The notes under the pieces were generated by a model. The model did not search any database. It saw only the letters and a program-made list of their open reading frames with translations, and was not told the origin of the DNA. A stretch of 41,674 nucleotides of DNA from Ancylomarina sp. 16SWW S1-10-2 (GTDB taxonomy: Bacteria > Bacteroidota > Bacteroidia > Bacteroidales > Marinifilaceae): contig NZ_SADB01000028.1 of assembly GCF_009669305.1 (NCBI RefSeq), positions 1-41,674 of the forward strand. Reading direction: 5' to 3'. A program made the translations under genes and the position numbers. The stretch's first letter is position 1. Each line of letters starts with the position of its first letter. Shown here piece by piece: positions 25,741 to 34,400 of this stretch.

Positions 25741-26784
25741 TTATTGTTCTTGGAATTTTTTCAGTACCTCAAATAATTGTTGATTCTCTGCAGGTGTCCC
25801 TATGCTGATTCGTAAACAATTTTCGAGAAGGGCAACTGTTGTTCTATTTCGAATCACAATTCCATTTTCAATAAGGTAATTATAAAGTTTATTGGCATTT
25901 TCAACTTTAATAAGAATAAAATTTGCTTGAGATGGGAATACTTTTTTAACGAATGAAAGGGTTTTCATTTCATTTAGCATTGAATTCCGTTCTTCAAGCA
26001 ATGTATCTATTTTTTCTGTATAAGTTTCTTCGTTACTCAAGAGCTCAAGTGCCTTATTCTGAGTAAGAACGTTAACATTATAAGGTGGTTTAATTTTGTT
26101 TAAGATCTGGATAATCTCAACTGATGCTAAGCCAATACCCAAACGAATACCAGCCATTCCCCAAGCTTTTGATAGAGTTTGTAGGATAACTAGGTTTGGA
26201 TATTTACTAAGATCTTTGACCATACTAGCATCACCAGCAAAATCGATATAGGCTTCATCTAAAACAATAAGACCCTTAAATTCGGATAATAATTTTGCGA
26301 ATACTTCTTTGTCAATTAGATTGCCCGTTGGATTATTTGGCGAGCAAAGAAATAGGAGCTTACTATCATTGTTTTGTAGTATTTTTTCAACATCAGGTTG
26401 AAAATTGGCATCTAACTCAAGTTCTATTATTTTTAGATCATTTATTTGTGCGGCTACTTTATACATACCATAACTGGGCTTGCATAAAATAACCTTATCC
26501 TTAGATGGTTGACAAAAAACGCGCATCAATAAATCAATAATCTCATCGCTACCATTACCCAAAATCATTTGCTTGGCAGAAATGGTTTTAATCTCAGCCA
26601 AACGTTCTTTCAGTTTCCATTGCTGAGGATCGGGGTAACGATTAACACCATTGTTAAAAGGATTTTCGTTTGCATCTAGAAAAACAGAACTTGTACCTGA
26701 AAATTCATCCCTCGCAGAAGAGTAGGGAGTGAGTGTTCTTAAGTTCTTTCTAATTAGATCTTCTAGTTTGAAATTTGAATTCAT
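25741..26784 (-). CDS. hisC: Histidinol-phosphate aminotransferase
   Basis: HisC transfers the amino group of glutamate to imidazole acetol phosphate. The 347-residue PLP enzyme (class I/II fold) has LDANENPFN at the N-terminus, GNGSDEIIDLL, CSPNNPTGN, VLDEAYIDFAG and the PLP lysine Lys206 in LQTLSKAWGMAGIRLG. LRISIGTPAENQ closes the C-terminal domain. It lies 18 bases downstream of hisD. Confidence 0.95.
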   Translation of the reverse strand: MNSNFKLEDLIRKNLRTLTPYSSARDEFSGTSSVFLDANENPFNNGVNRYPDPQQWKLKERLAEIKTISAKQMILGNGSDEIIDLLMRVFCQPSKDKVILCKPSYGMYKVAAQINDLKIIELELDANFQPDVEKILQNNDSKLLFLCSPNNPTGNLIDKEVFAKLLSEFKGLIVLDEAYIDFAGDASMVKDLSKYPNLVILQTLSKAWGMAGIRLGIGLASVEIIQILNKIKPPYNVNVLTQNKALELLSNEETYTEKIDTLLEERNSMLNEMKTLSFVKKVFPSQANFILIKVENANKLYNYLIENGIVIRNRTTVALLENCLRISIGTPAENQQLFEVLKKFQEQ

Positions 26785-26802
26785 CTTGTTTTAATTTTAA
26801 GC

Positions 26803-28092
26803 TTATTCTTGACAAATTTTATTTAGACGAACACTAACGGCATTTTTGTGAGCTTCCAATTGTTCTGCTTCTGCCATAATTTCGATACTAGGGCCTAAGT
26901 TTTCTAAACCTTTACGCGTAATTTTCTGAAAAGTTATACTCTTCATAAATGAGCCAAGTCCCACACCTGAAAATGATTTGGCGTATCCATTAGTTGGTAG
27001 TGTATGATTGGTTCCAGATGCATAATCTCCGGCACTTTCTGGTGTGTAGTTACCAATAAAGACTGAACCTGCATTTTGAATGCCATTTATAATCTCATCT
27101 TCATTCTTAACCGAAATGATTAAGTGTTCTGGCGCATATTGATTGCTGATTTCAAGAGCCTCTTGTGATGATTTAACAAGTATCATCTTAGAATTATCTA
27201 AAGCTCTTGTTGCAATAGCTACTCTCGAAATGTTTTTTAGCTGTTTGGCTAATTCAAGTTGAACTGAATCCAAAAGTTGTTCATCCCAACTAAGCAATAC
27301 AACTTGGCTATCAGGACCGTGTTCTGCTTGTGATAAAAGATCGGCAGCTACAAATTCAGGAACGGCACTTTCATCAGCCATTACAAGAACCTCAGAAGGA
27401 CCAGCTGGCATATCGATGGCAACACCTAATTTGCTGGCAGTTTGTTTCGCAGCTGTCACAAACTGATTTCCCGGACCAAAAATTTTATATACATTAGGTA
27501 CAGATTCTGTTCCTAGAGCCATAGCACCAATAGCTTGAATACCTCCTAGTCTGAAAACTTGTTTAATACCAACCAATTTACAGGCATAAAGAATTGCGGG
27601 GTTAATTTTACCATCTTTATTTGGAGGTGTACATAAAATGACTTCTTTACAATTTGCAATGCGTGCAGGAATACCTAACATGAGTACTGTAGAGAATAGG
27701 GGAGCAGATCCTCCAGGGATATACAAACCCACCTTGTCGATTGGTGTAAATTTCCTCCAACAAGTCACACCTTCAGTCGTTTCAATAACTTTTGATTCTA
27801 CTTTTTGAGCTTTGTGAAATTTTTCAATATTTTTAGCCGCAAATTGAATTGCATTCTTTAGTTCTTCTGAAATTAATTGTTCTGATTCCTCAATTTCTTC
27901 TTGGCTTACAACTAACTCATTAATCCTTATTCTATCGTAAAACCAGGTGTATTTTTTTAAAGCTGCATCACCGTCAGCTTTAACTTCTTTGAAAATTTGA
28001 TTTACAACTTCATCCATTTCCTCTAACTCTATATTTGGACGAGCTAAAATTGTATTCCAATCGGTTTTCTTTGGGTATTTTATAGTTTGCAT
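26803..28092 (-). CDS. hisD: Histidinol dehydrogenase
   Basis: HisD oxidises histidinol to histidine in two NAD+-linked steps with zinc. The 429-residue protein has GLYIPGGSAPLFSTVLMLG, FGPGNQFVTAAKQ, IDMPAGPSEVLVMADE, LLSQAEHGPDSQ with a zinc/catalytic His, and APEHL with the catalytic Glu/His. Length is normal for the family. It lies 18 bases after hisG. Confidence 0.95.
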   Translation of the reverse strand: MQTIKYPKKTDWNTILARPNIELEEMDEVVNQIFKEVKADGDAALKKYTWFYDRIRINELVVSQEEIEESEQLISEELKNAIQFAAKNIEKFHKAQKVESKVIETTEGVTCWRKFTPIDKVGLYIPGGSAPLFSTVLMLGIPARIANCKEVILCTPPNKDGKINPAILYACKLVGIKQVFRLGGIQAIGAMALGTESVPNVYKIFGPGNQFVTAAKQTASKLGVAIDMPAGPSEVLVMADESAVPEFVAADLLSQAEHGPDSQVVLLSWDEQLLDSVQLELAKQLKNISRVAIATRALDNSKMILVKSSQEALEISNQYAPEHLIISVKNEDEIINGIQNAGSVFIGNYTPESAGDYASGTNHTLPTNGYAKSFSGVGLGSFMKSITFQKITRKGLENLGPSIEIMAEAEQLEAHKNAVSVRLNKICQE

Positions 28093-28110
28093 TGTCTTGA
28101 AATTTTAGAA

Positions 28111-28971
28111 TTAAAGAATCATTTTTCCGATTGGAATGGTTAAAATACCTTCAGCACCGTTGGCTTTAAGTTTTTCAATAACTTCCCAAAAATCTTTATC
28201 GTTAATCACAGTGTGAATAGAGCTCCAACCTTTATCCATAAGAGGCATTACTGTCGGACTTTTCATTCCTGGTAAAATCTTATTAATGGCTTCAATTTTA
28301 TCGTTAGGTGCATTAAGTAGTAAATACTTGTTGTTTTTTGCAGCTAATACAGCACGCATTCTAAATAGTAAGTCAGTGAGAATTGCATTCTTTTCATCTG
28401 AAATGTCTGCATTTTTTACCAAACAAGCTTCTGATGAGAGAATTTCTTCAACTTCTTTAAGTCCATTTTTGAATAATGTACTTCCAGAACTTACAATATC
28501 GCAAATAGCATCCGAAAGTCCAATATTTGGAGCAATTTCTACAGAACCTGAAATAACGTGGATTTCTGAATCTAGATTATTAGCATCTAAGAAGGCTTGC
28601 AGTGAATTTGGATAGGAAGTCGCAATTTTTTTACCATTAAAATAATCTAATCCAGTGTAATCTTCATCTTTTGGAATAGCCATTTTTAATCGGCATTTCG
28701 AGAAACCAAGCTTCTGTATAACTTCAACTTGTTTTTGTTTTTCAATAACAACATTTTCACCAATAATGGCAATGTCAGCTACGCCGTCTTTTACATATTG
28801 AGGAATGTCTGAATTTCTCAAATAAAGAACTTCTAATGGGAAGTTTTGTGCTTGTGCTCTTAATTGGTCTTTACCGTTATCAATTGAGATGCCACATTCT
28901 TTAAGAATTTTAAGAGAATCGTCTTGAAGTCTACCTGATTTCTGAATGGCAATTTTTAATTTTGTAGTCAT
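28111..28971 (-). CDS. hisG: ATP phosphoribosyltransferase, long form
   Basis: HisG joins ATP and PRPP in the first, feedback-regulated step of histidine synthesis. The 286-residue protein starts MTTKLKIAIQKSGRL, has DIAIIGENVV and the PRPP loop CDIVSSGSTLFKNGL. It has the C-terminal regulatory domain of the long, HisZ-independent form (KSPTVMPLMDKGWSSIHTVI). I place the start at 28971. A longer open frame reaches 29028, but its first codons lie inside the attenuator hairpin at 29021-29048. The gene follows two tandem attenuators. Confidence 0.94.
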   Translation of the reverse strand: MTTKLKIAIQKSGRLQDDSLKILKECGISIDNGKDQLRAQAQNFPLEVLYLRNSDIPQYVKDGVADIAIIGENVVIEKQKQVEVIQKLGFSKCRLKMAIPKDEDYTGLDYFNGKKIATSYPNSLQAFLDANNLDSEIHVISGSVEIAPNIGLSDAICDIVSSGSTLFKNGLKEVEEILSSEACLVKNADISDEKNAILTDLLFRMRAVLAAKNNKYLLLNAPNDKIEAINKILPGMKSPTVMPLMDKGWSSIHTVINDKDFWEVIEKLKANGAEGILTIPIGKMIL

Positions 28972-29020
28972 TTTGTCTTTTTTGTTATAAAACCTGAATT
29001 CAGAAATAGCTATAAACAAG

Positions 29021-29048
29021 AACGCCAACCTGAAGTCAGGTTGGCGTT
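29021..29048 (-). terminator. His attenuator terminator, hisG-proximal copy
   Basis: AACGCCAACCTG pairs with CAGGTTGGCGTT over 12 bases around ACTT. The following minus-strand bases are T-rich (TTCTTGTTTA). The 5' arm can instead pair with CAGGTGAGC at the end of the leader frame (29102-29094). Confidence 0.88.
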
Positions 29049-29087
29049 AATAGTTATGAATTTATGAATTAATATTTTCACATAACA

Positions 29088-29150
29088 TTATCGGCTCACC
29101 TGAAGTAAGTATAAATGATGATGGCGATGATGTCGTGTTATGAAAGTCAT
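29088..29150 (-). CDS. hisL: Histidine leader peptide, hisG-proximal
   Basis: This short frame of 20 codons on the minus strand begins ATG at 29150, runs M-T-F-I-T-R and then HHRHHH, and ends LYLLQVSR with stop TAA. Five of six consecutive codons are His, the hallmark of a ribosome-stalling attenuation leader. Its last codons encode the RNA segment CAGGTGAGCC, which can pair with the 5' arm of the downstream terminator. When His-tRNA is plentiful, the ribosome covers that segment and the terminator forms. Confidence 0.85.
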   Translation of the reverse strand: MTFITRHHRHHHLYLLQVSR

Positions 29151-29211
29151 TATTATGTGATTTTAATTTTGTGTTTTATTTTTGTTTAATTATAAAAGTT
29201 GACAAAACAAA

Positions 29212-29239
29212 AACGCCAACCTGATGTCAGGTTGGCGTT
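29212..29239 (-). terminator. His attenuator terminator, promoter-proximal copy
   Basis: The same 12-pair stem AACGCCAACCTG / CAGGTTGGCGTT occurs with loop ACAT instead of ACTT. TTTTGTTTTG follows on the minus strand, a better T tract than in the other copy. Confidence 0.88.
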
Positions 29240-29278
29240 GATAGTTATAAATTTATGATTTAAAATTTTCACATAACA

Positions 29279-29338
29279 TCATCGGCTCACCTGAGGTAAG
29301 TAAAAATGATGATGACGATGTAAAATTGAAAATAGCAT
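29279..29338 (-). CDS. hisL: Histidine leader peptide, promoter-proximal
   Basis: This 19-codon minus-strand frame begins at 29338, M-L-F-S-I-L and then HRHHH, followed by FYLPQVSR and a TGA stop. Four His codons interrupted by one Arg form the sensing run. From the His run to the terminator it is nearly the same as the second leader unit, about 190 bases downstream, so one arose by duplication of the other. The N-terminal codons differ. Confidence 0.82.
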   Translation of the reverse strand: MLFSILHRHHHFYLPQVSR

Positions 29339-29360
29339 GTTTTTGTGTTTTATTCTGTCA

Positions 29361-29391
29361 CAAAGATTAAAATAATATTTACAAAAACAAA
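29361..29391 (-). promoter_or_regulatory. Candidate promoter of the his operon
   Basis: On the minus strand TTTG (29391-29388) is followed after 19 bases by AATCTTTG (29368-29361), close to the Bacteroidota TTTG-N19-TAnnTTTG pattern. It lies just upstream of the first His leader. Confidence 0.45.
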
Positions 29392-29554
29392 TGTGATTGA
29401 CTAATTTATTTTTAATTAGAACTAGGCATAGTATTGTAATAGCAGTAAACATAGGCTTTGTGTAGCGTTTTTTTTATGAAATTTATAATAATCTTTTTCA
29501 AATATTCTATATTTATATAGCTAATTTAGGTGATGCTTATTTTATCAATTTTAG

Positions 29555-29562
29555 TATATTTG
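29555..29562 (+). promoter_or_regulatory. Candidate -7 element for the 94-codon gene
   Basis: TATATTTG matches TAnnTTTG exactly and is followed by C. It lies about 37 bases before the start at 29599. The upstream TTTG box is weak. Confidence 0.4.
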
Positions 29563-29598
29563 CAGAGAATTTAGAATAAGAACATAAATAAATAAGCT

Positions 29599-29883
29599 AT
29601 GGCGAGTAGAAGAAAATTAAAAAAAGATATTGATTTTTTGACTTTTGAAGTTATTTCTGATTGCTACAATCATATATACCTACATTCAGAAAATGAAGAA
29701 AAAGTAATAGATATCATTAAAGAAACGGTTGCAAATCGCAATAGCCTTGTTGCTCGTGTGAACCATCCTGATGGTAAGAATAATCCAAAATTGGTGAAAG
29801 CTTATTATAAGTCAATATTCAATGATTTAATTTCGAATATTGATACATCATTCACTAATTTAAGTGAATTGATTAAAGCATAA
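29599..29883 (+). CDS. Small conserved hypothetical protein
   Basis: This 94-residue cytosolic protein starts with a basic segment MASRRKLKKDIDFLTFEVIS and has two or three amphipathic helices plus a central HPDGKNNPKLVKAYYKSIF stretch. It resembles small, uncharacterised proteins common in Bacteroidota, and I know of no assigned function. A good promoter element precedes it, and a strong terminator follows 26 bases after its stop. It therefore looks like a real, singly transcribed gene. Confidence 0.7.
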   Translation: MASRRKLKKDIDFLTFEVISDCYNHIYLHSENEEKVIDIIKETVANRNSLVARVNHPDGKNNPKLVKAYYKSIFNDLISNIDTSFTNLSELIKA

Positions 29884-29908
29884 GCTTTTTTTGAAACAAA
29901 ATAATTCT

Positions 29909-29942
29909 AATAGCTTTGCCTTTTTGGTAAAGCTATTTTTTT
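29909..29942 (+). terminator. Intrinsic terminator after the 94-codon gene
   Basis: AATAGCTTTGCC and GGTAAAGCTATT pair over 12 bases (one G-U) around TTTTT. TTTTT follows. Confidence 0.85.
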
Positions 29943-30036
29943 ATATGTATGAGACAAGCTTGTTGTTAATTTAAAACAGTCTAGCGATTTTATATTACAA
30001 CTTCTATGTGATACTTTAAGATCAAATAATGAACAC

Positions 30037-30756
30037 ATGAAAATTGAGAAGAAAATTCAAATAGAAGGATTAGGTGAATTAAGCCTTAAAAAAGATACAC
30101 GATTTAAACGTTTATCCATAAGAATGGCACCTAATAAGGGTATTTGGCTTAATGTTCCACCTCAAATTGATTGGCAAACGGCTATAGATTTTGCTCTTAA
30201 ACATAAAGATTGGATATTAAAACAAAGTATAAGAATTAAAGATAAAGAAAAGCAAGATGTATTTTTTGATTCTAATACTGTATTTAAGACAAAGTACCAT
30301 GAATTAAAGATGAATCCTACTCGGGTAAATGGAGTGAAAGCAAGTGTGAAACAAGGCATAATTCATATCAACTATCCTGAGAACTTTGATATGAAGACCA
30401 AAGGGTTTCAGGAGTTTGTTAAGAAAATTATAATTGAAACTTTACGTAGGGAAGCTAAGGATGTTTTACCCAAAAGATTAGAAGAATTGGCACAGCGATG
30501 TGGTTTTAAATACAAGAAGGTGTCAATTCGAAATGCAAGTACACGTTGGGGCTCATGTTCAGGAGACAATAATATTAGTTTAAATCTCCATTTAATGCGT
30601 TTACCTGAACATTTAATTGATATGGTATTGCTTCATGAGTTGTGCCATACTATTGAGAAAAACCATTCGAAATCGTTTTGGAATTTACTGGATAAGGTTT
30701 GTGATAATGTAAGTTCTAAGCGTAAAGAAATGAAATCTTATACAACACATTTTTAA
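30037..30756 (+). CDS. YgjP/SprT-like zinc metalloprotease domain protein
   Basis: This 239-residue protein is of the YgjP (DUF45, M48-related) family. It has the zinc motif LLHELCHTIEKNH with His200, Glu201 and His204, a third ligand candidate His210, and the preceding RNASTRWGSCSGDNNISLNLHL block that defines the family. The N-terminal domain (IEGLGELSLKKDTRFKRLSIRM) is the usual beta-rich part. YgjP-type proteins are fused to or beside many genes, and their substrate is mostly unknown. The small membrane-protein gene begins 26 bases later and may be co-transcribed. Confidence 0.85.
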   Translation: MKIEKKIQIEGLGELSLKKDTRFKRLSIRMAPNKGIWLNVPPQIDWQTAIDFALKHKDWILKQSIRIKDKEKQDVFFDSNTVFKTKYHELKMNPTRVNGVKASVKQGIIHINYPENFDMKTKGFQEFVKKIIIETLRREAKDVLPKRLEELAQRCGFKYKKVSIRNASTRWGSCSGDNNISLNLHLMRLPEHLIDMVLLHELCHTIEKNHSKSFWNLLDKVCDNVSSKRKEMKSYTTHF

Positions 30757-30782
30757 GTGAAATATGTTAAAATAAATTCAGA

Positions 30783-31169
30783 ATGAATAAGGAAATTTAT
30801 ATCGTAGTTGGAATGAGTATTTTTGCTTTTTTACTTGGAATACAGTTAAAAAAGAAATTCTCTAAGAAAAAAGTTGAAGCACCTAAAATTCATAAATCTC
30901 AACGATCTAAATTTGCTAAACAAGCACAAGAGTTACCACAGGAAAAACAGTCCAAATATCCTAAAATAAAAAGTTTTTTTCTTTGGCTTCAAGTTGTAGT
31001 CTTATTCCTTATAATTGTATTTATGATTCCTGCATTATCTCGTGATATTTTGGTAGCTGAAGGCAATTACGATTTGAAATTGATATTACGATTATTGATC
31101 GTAATTTTTGCTACATATACTTTATTTGTTGGCTTAATCAAGCTTTTAAAAAAGGGAAAAAAGTCTTAA
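30783..31169 (+). CDS. Small hypothetical membrane protein
   Basis: This 128-residue protein has a first membrane helix at residues 5-20 (YIVVGMSIFAFLLGIQL), a very basic cytosolic stretch (KKKFSKKKVEAPKIHKSQRSK), then two more helices (about residues 65-82 and 97-118). I do not recognise the family. It lies 26 bases behind the YgjP-like protease gene, ahead of a shared terminator, so they likely form one unit. It could be a membrane anchor or partner for the protease, which is only inference. Confidence 0.6.
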   Translation: MNKEIYIVVGMSIFAFLLGIQLKKKFSKKKVEAPKIHKSQRSKFAKQAQELPQEKQSKYPKIKSFFLWLQVVVLFLIIVFMIPALSRDILVAEGNYDLKLILRLLIVIFATYTLFVGLIKLLKKGKKS

Positions 31170-31203
31170 TTTGATTTAAAATATCAAATTTAATATTATA
31201 AAT

Positions 31204-31245
31204 AAGGAGTTTATTCATCGTTTTAGATGGGTAAACTCCTTTTTT
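31204..31245 (+). terminator. Intrinsic terminator after the small membrane protein
   Basis: AAGGAGTTTA and TAAACTCCTT form a 10-pair stem ending in TTTTT. A smaller inner hairpin is possible. Confidence 0.78.
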
Positions 31246-31396
31246 GATATAAAAGAATATAAAATCTAGAATTATTTCTTTCTATTAAATCGTTTTCGAT
31301 TCAATTCCTTATAATATAATAAAATATATTGAATTTTAAAATGATAAACTGAGTTAAAGAATTTCTATATGCATTTTATTAGAGCTTAAAATTCTG

Positions 31397-31404
31397 TAAA
31401 TTTG
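31397..31404 (+). promoter_or_regulatory. Candidate -7 element for the 1159-codon gene
   Basis: TAAATTTG matches TAnnTTTG and lies 38 bases upstream of the start at 31443. TTTA 18 bases further upstream is an imperfect -33 box. Confidence 0.45.
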
Positions 31405-31442
31405 GTACGGACACATATTAAAAAAGAATTAAAATTCAATAT

Positions 31443-34400
31443 ATGGATAATATTAAAACTACTTATCGTGAAATTCAATCTCATAATGGAGAGGAAGATC
31501 AGAAAAATATGATTCGTTACATTAATCTGCAATTGGCAGCAATGGGAGAACCAATCTTTACTCATAAAGAAGAAGGATTGTGCGATGATAATTTTATTGA
31601 ATTAACAGATAGTTTGATTCAAAGCTATCGAGCTAAGTCACGTTTGCTTTCTGATCATCTTTGTCCTTCAGATCAAAGAATTCAGAATTTTTTGAATAAC
31701 TATTTTAAGGATATAGATCAAAAAATACCTCAGATTCCTACATCTACGTTTACTTTGGATAAAGAGGGAATTGCTCGCGAACTAAGTTTGCCACCTAATA
31801 AAAATGAATATATAACTGAATATTTAAGTTCATATCGTATAGCACAAGGTGTTTTGCATAATCCGAAACATGATAGAAGAACAACTAAAGGTTCTTTTCA
31901 TATTGTAGAGGGTAATTTACCTGCACCGCTTGATAAAATAGAATTACCTAAGGCCGCATTTGTAAAATTCTTAGAATCTGCATTTAACCCACCAGATGAC
32001 TTAAATACACTTCCGTTTACTTCGGCACAGAATGAGAAAGCTAAAATCATGGTTTCTCTTTTATTGCGTCCAGTAGTTTGCCCTGAGGTTAAAGGTGTCA
32101 TCTCTGAGAAGGCAATGGAAGTTCGTTTTTTTGCGCCTGGATCTTTAGTTAGTAATCTTGATTTTGTTGAATCTATTTTTGGTAATGCTGGCGATCCATC
32201 TCTTCCATCGAATGATGCTGGTTTAGATATTGAACATTGGACAGGTCATTCGGGTTGTGTTGTTTTAGCACCGCAGCTTTTACAACTCACTAAAAAGGAG
32301 ATTGGTTTACCTCATTATGATGATGCTACAGAGCGACAACGTACTGATGGTGTTTGTTGGAAAGAAGAAAGTGAACTTTATAATGGAGGACAACCTTTTA
32401 AAGTAACTTGTAGGAGTGAAGAGGGGCTTGTTATTACGCTTATTGCTGATAATTACTTTGGATATTCTAAGAAAGAGATTAAAACTCAGATTAGTTTCTC
32501 TGCAAATCTTTATGGTTTGGCAGAAGAGGAGCATTCTGGAGGAGCCATTGCATTTCCACGTAAGAATTTAGGAGATAGTTTCGATGGAGCTCTTTTTATG
32601 AAGAATATTCTTAAAAAACAGTTTTGTTTAAAAGATGTCGTTGAACAATTTGGTGAAAGTCTTATTGTAAAATCAGAAGGATATGCTATCGATAAGGAGT
32701 ATAGTAATATTATTTATATCGATGAAAATGCCAAAATTGATTTATATAAGAGTACTATAAGTTGGGTAAAAGACGGTCAAGACCAGTCTATCCGATTAAT
32801 GCCTGATCATCATTACGTTCATCCATCAGGCTATAAGTTACTTATGGAGAAACATCCAGCTGCTCCATCGTGGCGATTGGTAAGTACTTATGCTGAAGGT
32901 ACATTCTGTCATAAACCATGTACTGTTTCTGGAGGAGGTAAATCCGAAATTTCAAAATCTTTATTGAATGCTATTATTTATAGTTCATTCTTTATTCAAG
33001 ATATGGATAAGGATTTCGATATGGCTGATAAGGTTTTTGGATACGATTACACACATAGATGGATAAATCATGCTGAACGTGTAGAGCCATCTCGTTCTGT
33101 ATTAGATTCAAAAAGATCTTTAGGTTCGGTTGTAAAACTTCTAACACCATCCAAATATTATACTGATGATTACAACGATTATTTAACATCTATTCCTGAT
33201 CATGTAAAAGGATTGGTTTTGTTTATTAAACGTTTTTATCGTGAAGGACGTATGGGAAACAATTGGAGAGATTATTTCTCGGTTGATATGGTTAATGGTA
33301 AAAAAGGTCACGAATTACTTTATAATAACCGTAAGATTGTAGCCAGTTATTTACGTATTGGTTTTGCTACTGACAATTCATGGTTTCTACATAAGCTTCG
33401 TCAAGATTTTATTGCTTCGGCTAAAATTCAGATGGAAGATGATATTACAGCTTCCATTGTGTTGCCTGTAAGCAGTTTGCCTAATTTGAATAAGGCTTAC
33501 GATAATAAGTCGGTTAAGATTACAACGAATTGTGAACGTCGTTTTTTCCAACGTCCCGATGAAGCGGTTAATAGAGGTTACGATAAGGAAGCAGAGTCTG
33601 ATTTATCGATGAGAGGTAACTTTACTTCGAATTACGAGCCTATGACCAAAAAAGATGGTCAGAATTTAATGTCTGATGCTATTAATTTCGATATGTACAC
33701 CAAGCCAATTCAAGAGCTAATTAAAAAGGGTGCAACAAGCGAGAAGGATAATTATTTTATAACACCATCTCATACTCGAATTGTAGATGGAAAACCATCT
33801 CAGAATCCACGTTATCTTCAAATTCGTCCTGATTTGGTAAATCCTATTGATGATAAATTGGCCGAAATTGGTGTTCGTTTGGCTAGAAAGATTCCAATGG
33901 ATCAGCCTGTTCATCATCCTGTAAATGCCGTTTTACCAGGACGTCGTAATAATCCTGCTGATAAGAAGGCTGGGATTCGTGCTTTGAGTGTTTACAATCC
34001 AATTCATTACCAAGAGTTACCTGAGTTATTTATGGATTTTATTTGTTCTTTAACAGGTAAATCTCCATCAACTACAGGAGCTGGAACCGAGGGAGCCTTA
34101 ACCAAAGGACCTTTTAACATGTTGAGTCCTACTACCGACTTGAATAATGCTTTATTATCTTATATCATTACAGGATATCAGGGCTTTTCTTCAGCAGCAG
34201 GCTACGTTGGAAACGAAAACCGTTTCGATCATGATGTTTCTTTATTGATTCCAGAATTGTGGTGTCGTTTGAGTGAAGAAAGTAGAGATCCAAAACGTTT
34301 AATTGAAGAAGGTTCTCTTGAGAAGATAGATGATTTTGAATATAAAGGAAAAACAATTCAAGCTAGTCGTTTAGGTTATCGTATTACTGAAGCTTTTTTA

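Noticed and set aside
28972-29028. Longer hisG start giving a 305-residue protein
   Set aside because: The first codons lie inside the attenuator hairpin (29021-29048), and the residues before MTTKLKIAIQ are not HisG-like.
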